From contig CP126201.1 in the NCBI GenBank assembly GCA_030272155.1, forward strand, positions 3,012,501 through 3,076,500: a stretch of DNA of 64,000 bases, given 5' to 3'. Origin of the DNA: Tetradesmus obliquus (taxonomy: Eukaryota; Chlorophyta; Chlorophyceae; Sphaeropleales; Scenedesmaceae). Below the pieces are notes generated by a model that worked only from the letters and a program-made list of their open reading frames with translations, was not told where the DNA came from and did not search any database. This document shows positions 32,782-42,956 of the stretch, in pieces (positions within the stretch are counted from its first letter, which is position 1; each line of letters begins with the position of its first letter). A program made the translations under genes and the position numbers.

Positions 32782-34579
32782 GAGTACATGCTCAAGCACG
32801 GGTCGCTGGTGCGGGAGTCCGGGGGGCAGAAACAGCGAGGCTGGCTGCAGCAATGGGGGGGGGGGGGCGGGGGGCATTGCGGGGGCAGCTACTGCTGCTG
32901 CTGCTGCTGCTGGAGTGCATGCTCAAGCACGGGCCGCTGGTGAGGGAGTCGGGGGGATGCTGCAGCAGAGCTGGCTGCAGCGATAGATGCAGGAAGGGGG
33001 CTTTGGGGGGCTGAGTGCTGCTGATGATGGTTAAATTCTCAAGGCGCATGGCTGCTGCTGCTGCTGCTGTTGGCAGGCGGTAGCTGAGGCGCTGGGCGCG
33101 TACAGCCGGCTGTCCCACCTGGAGAAGCTGCGTGACCGCTTTGAGTTCAAGGACCCCGCGGGGCGCGACCAGGGCATCAACGTGCGGCAGCGCGCGGGCG
33201 CCATTGTGGTGCTGCTCAATGACCGGGAGAAGCTCAAGGAGGAGCGCGACAAGGTGGGCGGGGTGTGTTGTTGAGCGCCCTCATGAGATGACCTCTGCAT
33301 GGCCGCAACAACAAGCTCGGCAATTGCAGTATGCAAGTGCAGTAATCAGTTGAATTCATAGCTTATTTTAGCTTATTAATACATGGAATCCCTACGCCGC
33401 GCTGCGTGTGTTGTACTGTGTGTGCAGGCAGAGAAGAACAAGAGCAAGTATACCGGCGTGTCTAGCAGCGCAGCACGGTACGGCGGCTTTGAGGGCGGCG
33501 GTGGCAGCAGCAGCAGCAGCAGCAGGTATGGCGGGTTTGAGGGCGGCGGCAGCAGCAGCAGCAAGTACGGCGGCTTTGAAGGCGGCACCAGCAGCAGCAG
33601 CAGCAGGTATGGCGGGTTTGAAGGCGGCAGCAGCAGTAGCAGCAAGTACGGCGGCTTTGAAGGCGGCAGCGGCGCAGCAGCGGCAGCAGGCGGCGGCAGC
33701 AGCAGCAGCGAGCCTGCTGACCCTGTAGAAGCCACGCGGCAGCGCATTGCGCGGCTCAAGGCAGAGGGTGCGATTGCAGCTGGCGCTGGCAGCAGCAGTG
33801 CAGCGGACGGCGGCAGCAGCGGCGGTGCGTTGCCGGAGGGCGGACTAGACAGCCCTGGGGGCAATGAGCGCAAGCCGAAGAAGCTCTCAGACATAAAGAT
33901 CAACCCAGCAATCAGTGCGATGTTTGCAAAGGGTGGCCTAGCACCTCCGCCCTCTTCAGCAGCAGCAGCAGCGGCGACGAGCAGCAGCGGCATCGACCTG
34001 CTAGGGGACCTGGACGGCCCTGCACCAGCAGCAGCGCCAGCAGCAGCAGACGAGTGGGATGGCTTTGCCAGCGCAGGGGCAGCAGCGCAGGCGCCTGCAG
34101 CAGCTGCTGCAGACGAGTGGGCGTCGTTTGAGTCCGCGCCGGCGGCGTCATCGCAGCAGCAGCGGCAGCAGCAGCAGCCCAAGGTGGACATCAATGCGCT
34201 GCTCGGCGCGCTACCCACCACCTCACCCAGCAGCAGCAGCAGCACATCCAAGGGCAAGGCGCCGCTGCCCCTGGATGACTTCTGCAGCATGCCGGCACCA
34301 GCAGCAGCAGCAGCAACGCAGCCAGCCGCAGCAGCGCCAGGCAGCAGCTTCCCTGCAGCCGCACCTGCAGCAGCAGATCCCTTTGGGCCGTTTGTGGCGA
34401 CGCCTGCTGGCAGCAGTGGTGCGGGTCTCGGTGCAGCTGGCGCCTTCGGTGATCCGTTTGCTGCATCTGGTGCGGTGCACATGCTGCCCGAGGCGCGCAA
34501 GCAGCATGCGGCGACAGGGCCGAAGCTGGGACCTGAGACGGCAAAGGCCAAGGACCCTTTTGCAGACCTGCTGATGTGA
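31430..34579 (+). CDS. Epsin-type clathrin adaptor with N-terminal ENTH domain
   Basis: Six exons (31430-31502, 31706-31837, 32103-32149, 32578-32676, 33077-33253, 33428-34579) give 559 aa; the first donor is the least certain. ENTH domain, about residues 20-175: LEMKVLEATNHEPWGPHG, SSFNSEGFYQIM, NWRLVYKTLLLMEYMLKHG, DRFEFKDPAGRDQGINVRQR, VLLNDREKLKEERDK. It binds phosphoinositides and bends membrane at clathrin coats. The disordered tail has five YGGFEGG repeats (33478-33670), a DLLGDLD clathrin/adaptor-like motif, two acidic Trp motifs (DEWDGF, a WxxF type, and DEWASFE), and DPF motifs (DPFGPF, DPFAAS, DPFADLL) expected to bind AP-2-like appendages. No ubiquitin-interacting motif was seen. 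Copies of the exon 4 end lie in the next intron. Confidence 0.92.
32770..32950 (+). repeat. Two copies of the 3' edge of epsin exon 4
   Basis: LL.EYMLKHGSLV at 32770-32817 and LLECMLKHGPLV plus GTGAGG donor at 32905-32947, each preceded by a sense (CTG)n tract. A run of 12-13 G lies between them near 32857. Confidence 0.8.
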
Positions 34580-37380
34580 GGCGTGAGGTGTCGGGTTGTA
34601 GGTGGGGACAAGAGGGCGGTGTTGTGCGGTACAGCAGGAGCTCCGCGTCGTTAGGTTTTGTGTTGGGCAGTTCGGCTTTGAGGTGGCAGCTGTTGCGCAT
34701 AGGGCGCTGGCGGCAGCCCGTGGCGTACTGTTTGCACCATCAAAGGGGTTGGCGCGACGAGCCAGGCTCTATGCGAGGGATGCGTGCTGCTGAGACTGCC
34801 GTCATCCTATGACGCTGTGGTGTTTTTTGGCGGTTCTGCAGGCATGTGGCCAGGCATGGCAAGTGCACTGCGCACCTTCATATGGGCGGCGGCTGAAAGA
34901 CGTCTTTCAGTCGATTGTGTCTGTTATGGATATGTCTCTGACTGGCTTGCCAACGCCGTGTGTTGTTCCCATTTAGGCTTGCCATTGCAGGCGTACGCAC
35001 TGCTTTTTGCGTACTGCTTTTACTGTCGTAACCACAGCTGCTGAGGTTGGCAGTCTCATTGCAGTCGTTTGCAAAAGGCATCCGCATCTGCAGGCTGAAT
35101 GCTGAGGCTGCGCCCCGCACGCGTGGTCTCAATTCTGCTGTGAGTGGTGTGTTCGTAACATCTTGACTGTGACTTGGCATGGCCTCATCATCACCATGTT
35201 ACAAGCACAAATCTCTGGCATGTCGCCGTATCGCCTTGTTACATGGTCTATGCCTGGCCTGATATATCCCGTATCGCGCCGGGTAACTCCGTTTCATGCC
35301 GGGTAACTCCGTATCACGCCGGGTGACTCCGTATCATGCCGGGTAACTCCATATCACCGTAGACAGCCCATCATGCCAACTATCACTGCAAAGCAAACAA
35401 TTATGCCTGCCAAATCATGCAAACCATGCCCAGCAAACCACCATGCCCAACACACCATGCTCAGCAAACTAATGATGCGCAGCAAACTCTGCAACATTCC
35501 ATGCGGCCATAACATGCATCAACAATGACCATCATCCAGCAGCACAGCCCGCCTGCGCCTCAGGCCGCCACCAACACCAATATCATTCGCTGCAGCAGCC
35601 ATCACCGTGCCGTCTGCGCTGGCCATAGCCTCTGGCGATGTGCCAGCCGCCAACATATACTTCCGCAGGTCAACTTCAGATTGTTGCACCTGCAGGCAGG
35701 CGGCAGCAACAACAGCGACAAAATTAATTAAAGTGGCATGTGCTGTTGTAAAAGTAGTGTGAGGTCCTGGAAGCTATGTTGCAGCTGCACGCGCTGCAGC
35801 AGTGCATGTGAAATATTATTCATTAGCTGGCACTTGCAGGAAAGGCCTTCCTGCCCCAGGAGGCTGAAGCAAGTTTGCCTAGGCACGCAATCCAGCTGTG
35901 CACTCACCAAATGCGCAGTGTAAGCCAGCATCCAGCAAGTTGGTGCTGTGAAGATTGCAGGTCAGCGCAGTTCCCAGCCTCGGGCAGTAGGGGCCAGGTG
36001 CCATGGGGCATTTTGAGTAGTTGACACACTTGGCCTGGTTGGTTCCTGTAGGCAGCAGCAATGACATTGCAACAAAAGTCTGTGCTACTGTACTGGTATG
36101 AGGATTCCTGCCAGCTGCTTCAGTGGTGCTGCGACTACACATGGCATGCTGCTACGTGTACGCACACTAAGCAAAGGTGTTGTACATCATGTTCATGAAA
36201 AACCAAACCAGCACCTAGCATCAGCAGCTAGTGCAGCACAGCAGTCAACAAGAGTGCAGCAGCAGGGCTACGCTGAGTGCAGGATTGCTGGCCCATCAGA
36301 CTGCAGTGCAGTCCATGGGGTGCTTGCAGGAAATCCTTTTCCTGGCTAAGAGGGAGTCGCATGCATCTCAATGAAGTTAAGGCTCACCAAATGCGCAGTT
36401 TCAGCCATCATCCTTCAGGATGTTGGGCTTGGGGGTGACAGGGCAAGGTAGTACCCAGCCAGTGGCAGTAGTTCTGCTGTCTTGCGTTGCTGATGGATGC
36501 ATGCTTCTGCCATCATTCCCATCGAATGCGTTGGTAAGTTTGATGTTGATAAGTCGAGTGGGACGTCGATGCGGCCTGATGCTGCAAAAGAAGGCAGGTC
36601 GTCGGTGCTGCTTGACGGGTTCCTGGTCATGAGAGCACAGCAACGTCTATAAACGCTGAAGCAAGAGAGAAGAGCCATTGATAGAGACAAACAATGCATG
36701 CGATTGGCAACATGAAGAGGCAGGAGCAGCACTCACCATCGACGACAGCAGCGGTCAACACGCCGGGCGACGCCCATTCCTTTGTTTCGCGGACAGCTAA
36801 AGCGTTCTAGATGAGTGATAGTTGTCTGGTTCGGCGTCTTGTTGCCCAGATGCTTCAGAACCCCTGGCAAACGCTGCTATCCGAGGCAATGCAGGCTTGC
36901 TGCGCTTCAGTATGCTTCATAGTATTTGCGTCAGACGTTGGAGACAGATGTATAATGCTGTATGGTGTAGCGGGTACGCCAATATGCTGTAAAGTTGAAA
37001 GTTGTCATCCGCAAAAACCCGTGGCTTAACGCGTTGACTTTCGATCATGCGAACAACTCGCCCATACACCACATGTACATTCGATTAAACTAGTGGCTGA
37101 TGTAATGCATCAAGGAGCAACTGCACGCGCAAGGTCAATGGGTCCACTGCCAGTGGACCCCTGGGCCAGTGCCACAGTGCTGCATGCAAGGAGTTTCTGC
37201 TCGAGGTCCACGAAGACACTGAAGCCATGTTAAACAATAGCAAACGCACGTATTAAACGCGTAGTGTTGCAGGGTGTTGCGGCATGCAGGATGCGAACCG
37301 CCGGCTGCCTGCTGATGGCAGTTGCCACTGCTGCCGGGCAGCCTGCGGCGGGGTGCTCCAGTTCGGAGATATATCACACA
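34580..37380. other. Gene-poor stretch with possible exon fragments
   Basis: No complete gene is supported. 35281-35358 is a 20-bp tandem repeat (GGGTAACTCCGTATCATGCC, four units). On the minus strand 35890-36050 looks like a Cys-rich exon (listed separately). 36720-36800 minus has a short ATG reading frame ending in a good GTGAGT donor. These could belong to one small minus-strand gene that I cannot assemble. Confidence 0.4.
35890..36052 (-). CDS. Possible Cys-rich exon of an unidentified gene
   Basis: Between a TACAG acceptor and a TTTG|GTGAGT donor the minus strand reads a Cys-rich segment including NYSKCPMAPGPYCPRLG and DAGLHCAFG. A shorter relative of the exon end (NCAFG plus GTGAGC) lies near 36380-36400. 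Family unknown; could be spurious. Confidence 0.25.
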
Positions 37381-37534
37381 TCTGGGGCTGTGTTGGAAGC
37401 TGAGGGGTGATACGGGATATATCCGAGGGGGGAAATGCCATGTCTCCCGAGGGCGCCGCCGCCCGAGGGTGACATGGCATTTCCCCCCTCGGATATATCC
37501 CGTATCACCCCTCAGCTTCCAACACAGCCCCAGA
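37381..37534. repeat. 64-nt perfect inverted repeat with 26-nt spacer
   Basis: 37381-37444 is the exact reverse complement of 37471-37534. The arms contain GGATATATCC and the spacer is GC-rich with two CCGAGGG repeats. A transcript would form a long perfect hairpin, as in a small-RNA precursor or foldback element. The motif ATATCCCGTATC recurs at 35263-35275. Confidence 0.9.
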
Positions 37535-37659
37535 TATCTGGTACATATTTATAGTTCAAACACGTCCTCCATAGATCGGATCACCACCAGCCAAGCAGCT
37601 CAAGCTCATCAGCTGAGGATGAACTTGAAGCCTGCTGCCAGTGCTGTTGCTAGCTGTGA

Positions 37660-38820
37660 ACCACTATGCCGAAGGGGGCTTGTTTGATCCACGTGGTAGC
37701 ACCTTGATAGGCTTAGTAACTCATTTCGTCCTTGTCTACTAACCAGCTGCTCGGGTGCCTATCAAGGCCCTCCCGCCAACCAAGGCTGACGAGGGCAGTA
37801 ATAAGCAGCGACGAAGGCGAGGTATTTGGGCTTGTTCGGCTGTGCTGCACCGACGAAGACTTCGCTAAATTCATCTACCAATGTTTGGTTGCTGCTTAGT
37901 CGGGCCTTGTACTTGCACTCTGGCCTCGCAATCGCCCTGTACTGCGTTGTAACGACTGCTACACTTCGTATGTGGCACGTGAGGCACTGCTTCAGCCGAT
38001 GCAAGGCAGACAGGACAGTAACACAACAGCTTTACAACTGTTGTCAAAGACAACGTCATGTTTGATCTGTCCAGCTGCAACAGCATGTCAATTCCAACTA
38101 CAACAGCAGGTCAAGTTGACATGTCATGATGAAATCTGCAACAGCTTGGCAACGCTAGGGCCTAGCTGCAGGAGCATGCCACTATCAGCTGGGGCTGCAG
38201 GTCGATGGCCATAAATAAACCGGGAGGGGTGACATGCCTAATGGAAAAGCTTTTAGAGGTGTAACCAGATGTGAGTGCATCATTGGCAGCTGTATATGTA
38301 CGCAGGCGTGACACAACAATGTGCATGCAGGACCAGCAGCACCACTGCCAGCTGCAGGGGCCCCTGCCCAGCCTGGCAGGCATGCTGCTGCTGCTGCTGC
38401 TGCCGTACAAAGCCTTCATAACAAGTGATGTCAACAATGCTTGATACATCAATCCTTGATTACAAGATGCTAGTAAACAAGCATTGTTCGTCCAGTCAAG
38501 GTCAGGATTGACAGTGCGAAGCCTTAGTAGCATGTGTGCGTACTCAGCCTTAATTGCTGTTAACGAAGGTTTCGTAAAGAAGGGCTGTTAATCAAGCATT
38601 AATAAGCGAACACCCGCGGCTGGTAACCAAGCATTGATCGTAACAAGCCTTGTCAGCACACGGTCAAGGCTTGCTCGTTTGAGGGCAACCAAGGCTTCGC
38701 GAGGCTACCAAGGCCTACGAGGCGTGTACCAAGGTTAATACTTGTTTAACCCATTGTTTTCGTCCTTACCTACTAACCAAAACGGGTGGATCAAACAAGC
38801 CCGGTTCGGCATAGTGAACA
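37660..38820. mobile_element. Candidate non-autonomous element with terminal inverted repeats
   Basis: About 31 bp at 37662-37692 (CACTATGCCGAA, then GGGCTTGTTTGATCCAC) recur inverted at 38787-38818. Just inside both ends, TTTCGTCCTT.YCTACTAACC also occurs in direct orientation. The interior has no ORF with a recognised transposase and shows repeated ACCAAGG motifs and a hairpin near 37701-37769. Target duplications are unclear. Confidence 0.45.
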
Positions 38821-38938
38821 CACCTGCCAGCCTAATGCCAGTGGCTATGGTGTGCCACACATACGGTATGCACAACCGGGCTGCCGCGAGCGCCCGGCCC
38901 AAGCCCGGGGAACCAACAGATTGCTGCTAGCACGCCGC

Positions 38939-39164
38939 TCAGGCTGCCCCCACAAAAGCAAGCCCCCTGCCCTCAGCAACCGGGGTCAGGTCATACTGCG
39001 CTAGGTACTGTGGGCTATGAAATTTGCTCAGGTGGCGCGCCCCTCCATCACACAGCACGGTAACGATTGTGTGACCAGGGCCCAAGGCACGTGCTGCCTT
39101 GACAGCGCCGACGCAGTTGACGGCTGCTGAGCTTCCTAGGAACAGGCCGTCGTTCCTGCAGCAG

Positions 39165-39199
<35 letters not shown>

Positions 39200-40064
39200 G
39201 CAGCGGCAGCAGCAGCAGCAGCAGCGGCAGCAGCAGCATGGTGTGCATGCACTGAGCGTGCGGTCCTTGCGGAACACATGGTGATGGTACAAGGTTGAGC
39301 CCTATGTCTGCAACCTACACATTTTCACAATTCAAGTTTCCTGCATTTTCCATTCTGCTGCAACCGCACCACCCCAGGCTTCCATCACAGAGCTCCCTGG
39401 ATCACTAGCAACAACAATGGGCCAGTCGCTGCATGCAACTGCAAAGAGCAGCACGGCTGCCTTACTCAGCTAAAGCACCAACACAGCCAAGCTACTTGAG
39501 CAACCACACAGTCGACAGCCTGTGTCTGTCACCACGTGGGCAGCAATCATACAATCCACAACGGCTCACCAACATCCAATCATACAATCCCCAACGGCTC
39601 ACCAACATCCAATCATACAATCCCCAACGGCTCACCAACATCCAATCATACAATCCCCAACGGCTCACCAACATGCAGCAGTGTACAGCAGTACTGTTAC
39701 AAGTACTCACCTCAGCAGGTATGCAGCCATCTCCACTGCTTCCCTGTCGCTGACGCGCACCGCATCATCTACTGCTGCAGCAGCAAAGTTTGCGGTGAGC
39801 CTGTTGAGCCCTACTCCCTCAGTGATGGTGTCAAAGGGGTTCTTCAGCCGCTTGCCCTCAGCCTCGTGCCAGGTGTACAGCACACCTCGCTTCACCTGAT
39901 GCAGCAGCAGCAGCAGCAGCGGCAGCAGCAGCAGCAGCAAAGTAAGTATGGGGGTTTGGGTGTAAGAGTCGGGTGACCTGGAGCGCTCTTGCTGCCTGTG
40001 ATTGCTGGCGCAACTGATGCTGATCCCGTCACACGAATAGACATGTGTGAATTTTCTCGCGTTG

Positions 40065-40123
<59 letters not shown>

Positions 40124-41091
40124 GGCAACAGCAGCAGCAGCAGCGGCAACAACAGCAGCAGCAGCAGCAGCAGCACTGCCCGCAGCCAGCTGCAGCCCAC
40201 CTTGTTGAACAGCGAGGAGCCCTGAGGGTCAGCCAGCACCACCTGTATGCTGGGGTTAAGGGCTTTCAGGCCCTGAGACACGCCGGCAATGGTGCCGCCA
40301 GTGCCAGCGCCTGACACAAAGGCGTGCAGCTTGCCGCATGTTTGCTGCCAGATCTCCCGCCCTGCAGCAATACAGCATGTACGAAGCGGACTCAAGATAC
40401 TGCAGCAGAGCGTCACTGGGGGATTCCTTCTGAGGCATCAGCAAAATACGCCAGCTGTGCCAGAGATGCGTAGCCGGGATGGGGAAAAAACACAGTGCGT
40501 CGAGCAAAACTTGCTCGCGACAGCCCTAAGTGCACAGCTATACCTTTTTATATCAGTATCAAGCCATAGGCAGCAAGCGAGCAGGTAAGCAACTCCTGTG
40601 GCAAGCGGAGGCATGCACCAGGCCAGTCTACCTGTGTCAAGCCACAATCTAAGGCAGCCACAACAGCAAAAGGCAGCAAGCCATACAGTTGACACCCTAG
40701 GTATTTGACCCAATCGCCTGTAAACCTTCGTTCGCCGCTGACCCGGCCGGATGTATCGTTTACTTGCTGCTACGCTTGCTTGCATGCATGCTGCTGACAT
40801 GCAAACTGCAATCTCACTGTCAACACTGCGCCCACCTGTGTCTAGATGTGCCCTCAGGTTGGCCAGGTTTTCAAACTGGTCTGCAAACACCGCCCCGGGC
40901 GTGTCTGCTGCTCTCTGGCGCGCCACGTTCACTGGGTGCTCCGGGTGGGTTATGGACACAGGCCGCAGCCGCACTACTTCGGCACCTAGCGCCTGCAACA
41001 GCTGCGCCTTTTCAACAGCTGCATCATCCGGCATCGCTATGAAGCAGTGGCAACCCACGGCAGCAGCAACCTGCGGCATTGCCAGCGGCAG

Positions 41092-41152
<61 letters not shown>

Positions 41153-42025
41153 GTCATTCCAGCAGGTGCATCCAGCCTGGCTGTTACTGGCATTTTGCGG
41201 GCTTGGCTGCCTGCAATGCGTTTCTGTTTCCAGGCTTGTAAAGTTGTAGTGCCTGCCCGGGGTAAACCCTCCAACAGCATTACTGTACCCCAGAACCCAG
41301 AAAAAACACAGCACCTCAATCAGCGTCAATCCCTCTTTTTTCAAACCCCACTCACTGGCCAACCACCATGGCTAAGTTTACGCCGGTGCTGCCTGCTGTT
41401 CTTTCTGTGACTAACCCCCCAGGCTGCAGCCAGAGCTGCTATGTTCATTATGTCTCTCATGCGCTTGGCTGTCTGCAACGCTCACGTGCTGATAGTCAAC
41501 GTTCGACCGCTCTGATGTACAATACAATGGTAAAATAGAATCATAATCAGTTCTCCCTCTTTCATTTGCTTCAAACCCCACTCACCCGCCACCCACCATG
41601 GCTAGGCTCACACCGGTGCTGCCTGCTGTTCCTTCTGTGATGAGCCCCCCAGGCTGCAGCTGCCCGCTTGCCAATGTCTCTGCAACTATACGTAGTGCCA
41701 CGCGGTCCTTCACGCTACCACCTGGATTCAGGAACTCTGCTTTGCCCAGGATCTAGAGCAGCAAAACACACAACAGGAATAATGGGTTCAGCTTGATCAA
41801 AACCTTGGTTCAACTTGACTACCGCGGTCTTTCACGCTGCCGCCAGGGTTCCAATTTTGCTTTGCCCAGAATCTGCGGCACACTAAAACGCAGACGTCGT
41901 TGTCAAAGTGCCAAACACAGCAGCGCCGCTGCGCGGCCGTGCACAGAGGTGTGGCTATCGACTGCCACTGCAGCAGCTGTGCTTCCTTTGCTGGCAGCCA
42001 ACTCTGCTGCAACTCACTGCTGGAT

Positions 42026-42064
<39 letters not shown>

Positions 42065-42518
42065 CTTACCTCGCAGCCTGTTTGCTCAGATAGGCTTGCA
42101 ATGCGTATGAGTGGTGTGTTGCCTATGGCTCCCAGCACTGAGTCGACTGCTGGCGGCAGCTGCTGCTGCTGCCTGCTGTTGCTCCATGACGATGGCAGCA
42201 GCTGCTGTCGTGTGTACACCTGCAACATGGCAGCACTTGAGCACATGCAACCCCTGCTGATATACACGTGGTGATAACAGCTGCACACTCTGGTGCCATT
42301 GACAGGCAAGCCCATCATGACAGGAATATCAGGTGGGCTTCACAACTACCTTTGCATTTGCTGTATGCCATGACTAGAAGCAGTTCTTGACTCATTCTGT
42401 CTGAGAGACGCTGTATGCAATCTAGTAGGCTCACCCTGTAAAGTGCGTAGGAAGCTGCTGCTGCCAGTGCTGCAGCAGCAGCCAATCCAGCAGCCCGCTG
42501 CCCTTCTTTGTCAACCAT
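38939..42518 (-). CDS. Cysteine synthase-like PLP enzyme, fungal cysteine synthase 2 / YGR012W type, membrane-anchored
   Basis: Seven exons (42435-42518, 42070-42219, 41597-41752, 40836-41070, 40201-40361, 39711-39895, 38939-39155) give 395 aa, close to yeast YGR012W. A short N-terminus MVDKEGQR precedes a hydrophobic Ala-rich span (about residues 9-27), suggesting a membrane anchor. Motifs: GAIGNTPLIR, NPGGSVKDR with PLP lysine K93, TEGTAGSTGVSLAM, MPDDAAVEKAQLLQALGAEV, GAGTGGTIAG (phosphate-binding loop near 226-232), DPQGSSLFNKV, TITEGVGLNRLTANF, LFLGSSAAVN. The family is related to O-acetylserine (thiol) lyase; the true substrate is not settled. It is divergent from the AKR2-like gene, sharing a 438-bp upstream region. 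Long sense (CTG)n tracts precede three acceptors. Confidence 0.9.
39543..39676 (-). repeat. 33-bp tandem repeat with donor-like sequence
   Basis: Four units of 33 bp lie in the last intron of the cysteine synthase gene, starting about 35 bp downstream of the real donor. In the sense direction each unit contains GGTGAGCC, which resembles the real CTGAG|GTGAGT donor. Confidence 0.85.
41360..41440 (-). repeat. Copy of the 3' edge of cysteine synthase exon 3
   Basis: Reads LQPGGLVTERTAGSTGVNLAM plus a GTGGTT donor, with changes relative to the parent (G to R in TEG, S to N). Confidence 0.8.
41817..41878 (-). repeat. Frameshifted copy of the 5' edge of cysteine synthase exon 3
   Basis: A CCGCAG acceptor is followed by ATTCTGGGCAAAGCA, as in the parent, but then a frameshift before the NPGGSVKDR region disables it. 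It lies 65 bp upstream of the intact exon. Confidence 0.8.
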
Positions 42519-42956
42519 AATATTTGCTAGCACTACAAGTTCAAACAGTTTGAACTGCAATGCTAGAAGCACATGCAGAAGCTTCTGGAGGCGGCTCAGG
42601 CTCCTGCGTGCATGCAGCTGCTACTGCCACTGCTGCTGCTGCTACTGCCGCTGCTACTGCTGCTGAGCCTGTTTGCTGCTGCGGTGACAGTGGGCATGGA
42701 CCGAGCGTAAGGCGTGAGCTCGTAAGTCCAAGACAGTATTCAAGATGACAACTTCTGGTGTACGCTGGATTGAAGAGACAGTGCACGTCACCCTGCTGAC
42801 AGTCAGTTGCCGCTTCAGATCGACTGCCCTAACTTAGGCTCTCAGCCATCTAGCGCATTACCAAACTGTGTTAGCTATTGCCAATCTTTGTCGAGTGCGT
42901 TGGATCAGCGACCATCTCAGCTTTCCAGTCAACTCTTCTGCAAACTCCCGTTCGCC
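42519..42956. promoter_or_regulatory. Shared divergent upstream region
   Basis: 438 bp between the divergent starts of the cysteine synthase-like and AKR2-like genes. It must hold both promoters and 5' UTRs. No clear TATA element was recognised. Confidence 0.4.

Noticed and set aside
33376..34611. 411-aa open frame on the minus strand
   Set aside because: It is the antisense shadow of the epsin last exon; its composition (Leu/Ala/Pro runs) mirrors the Ser/Gln/Ala codons of the real gene.
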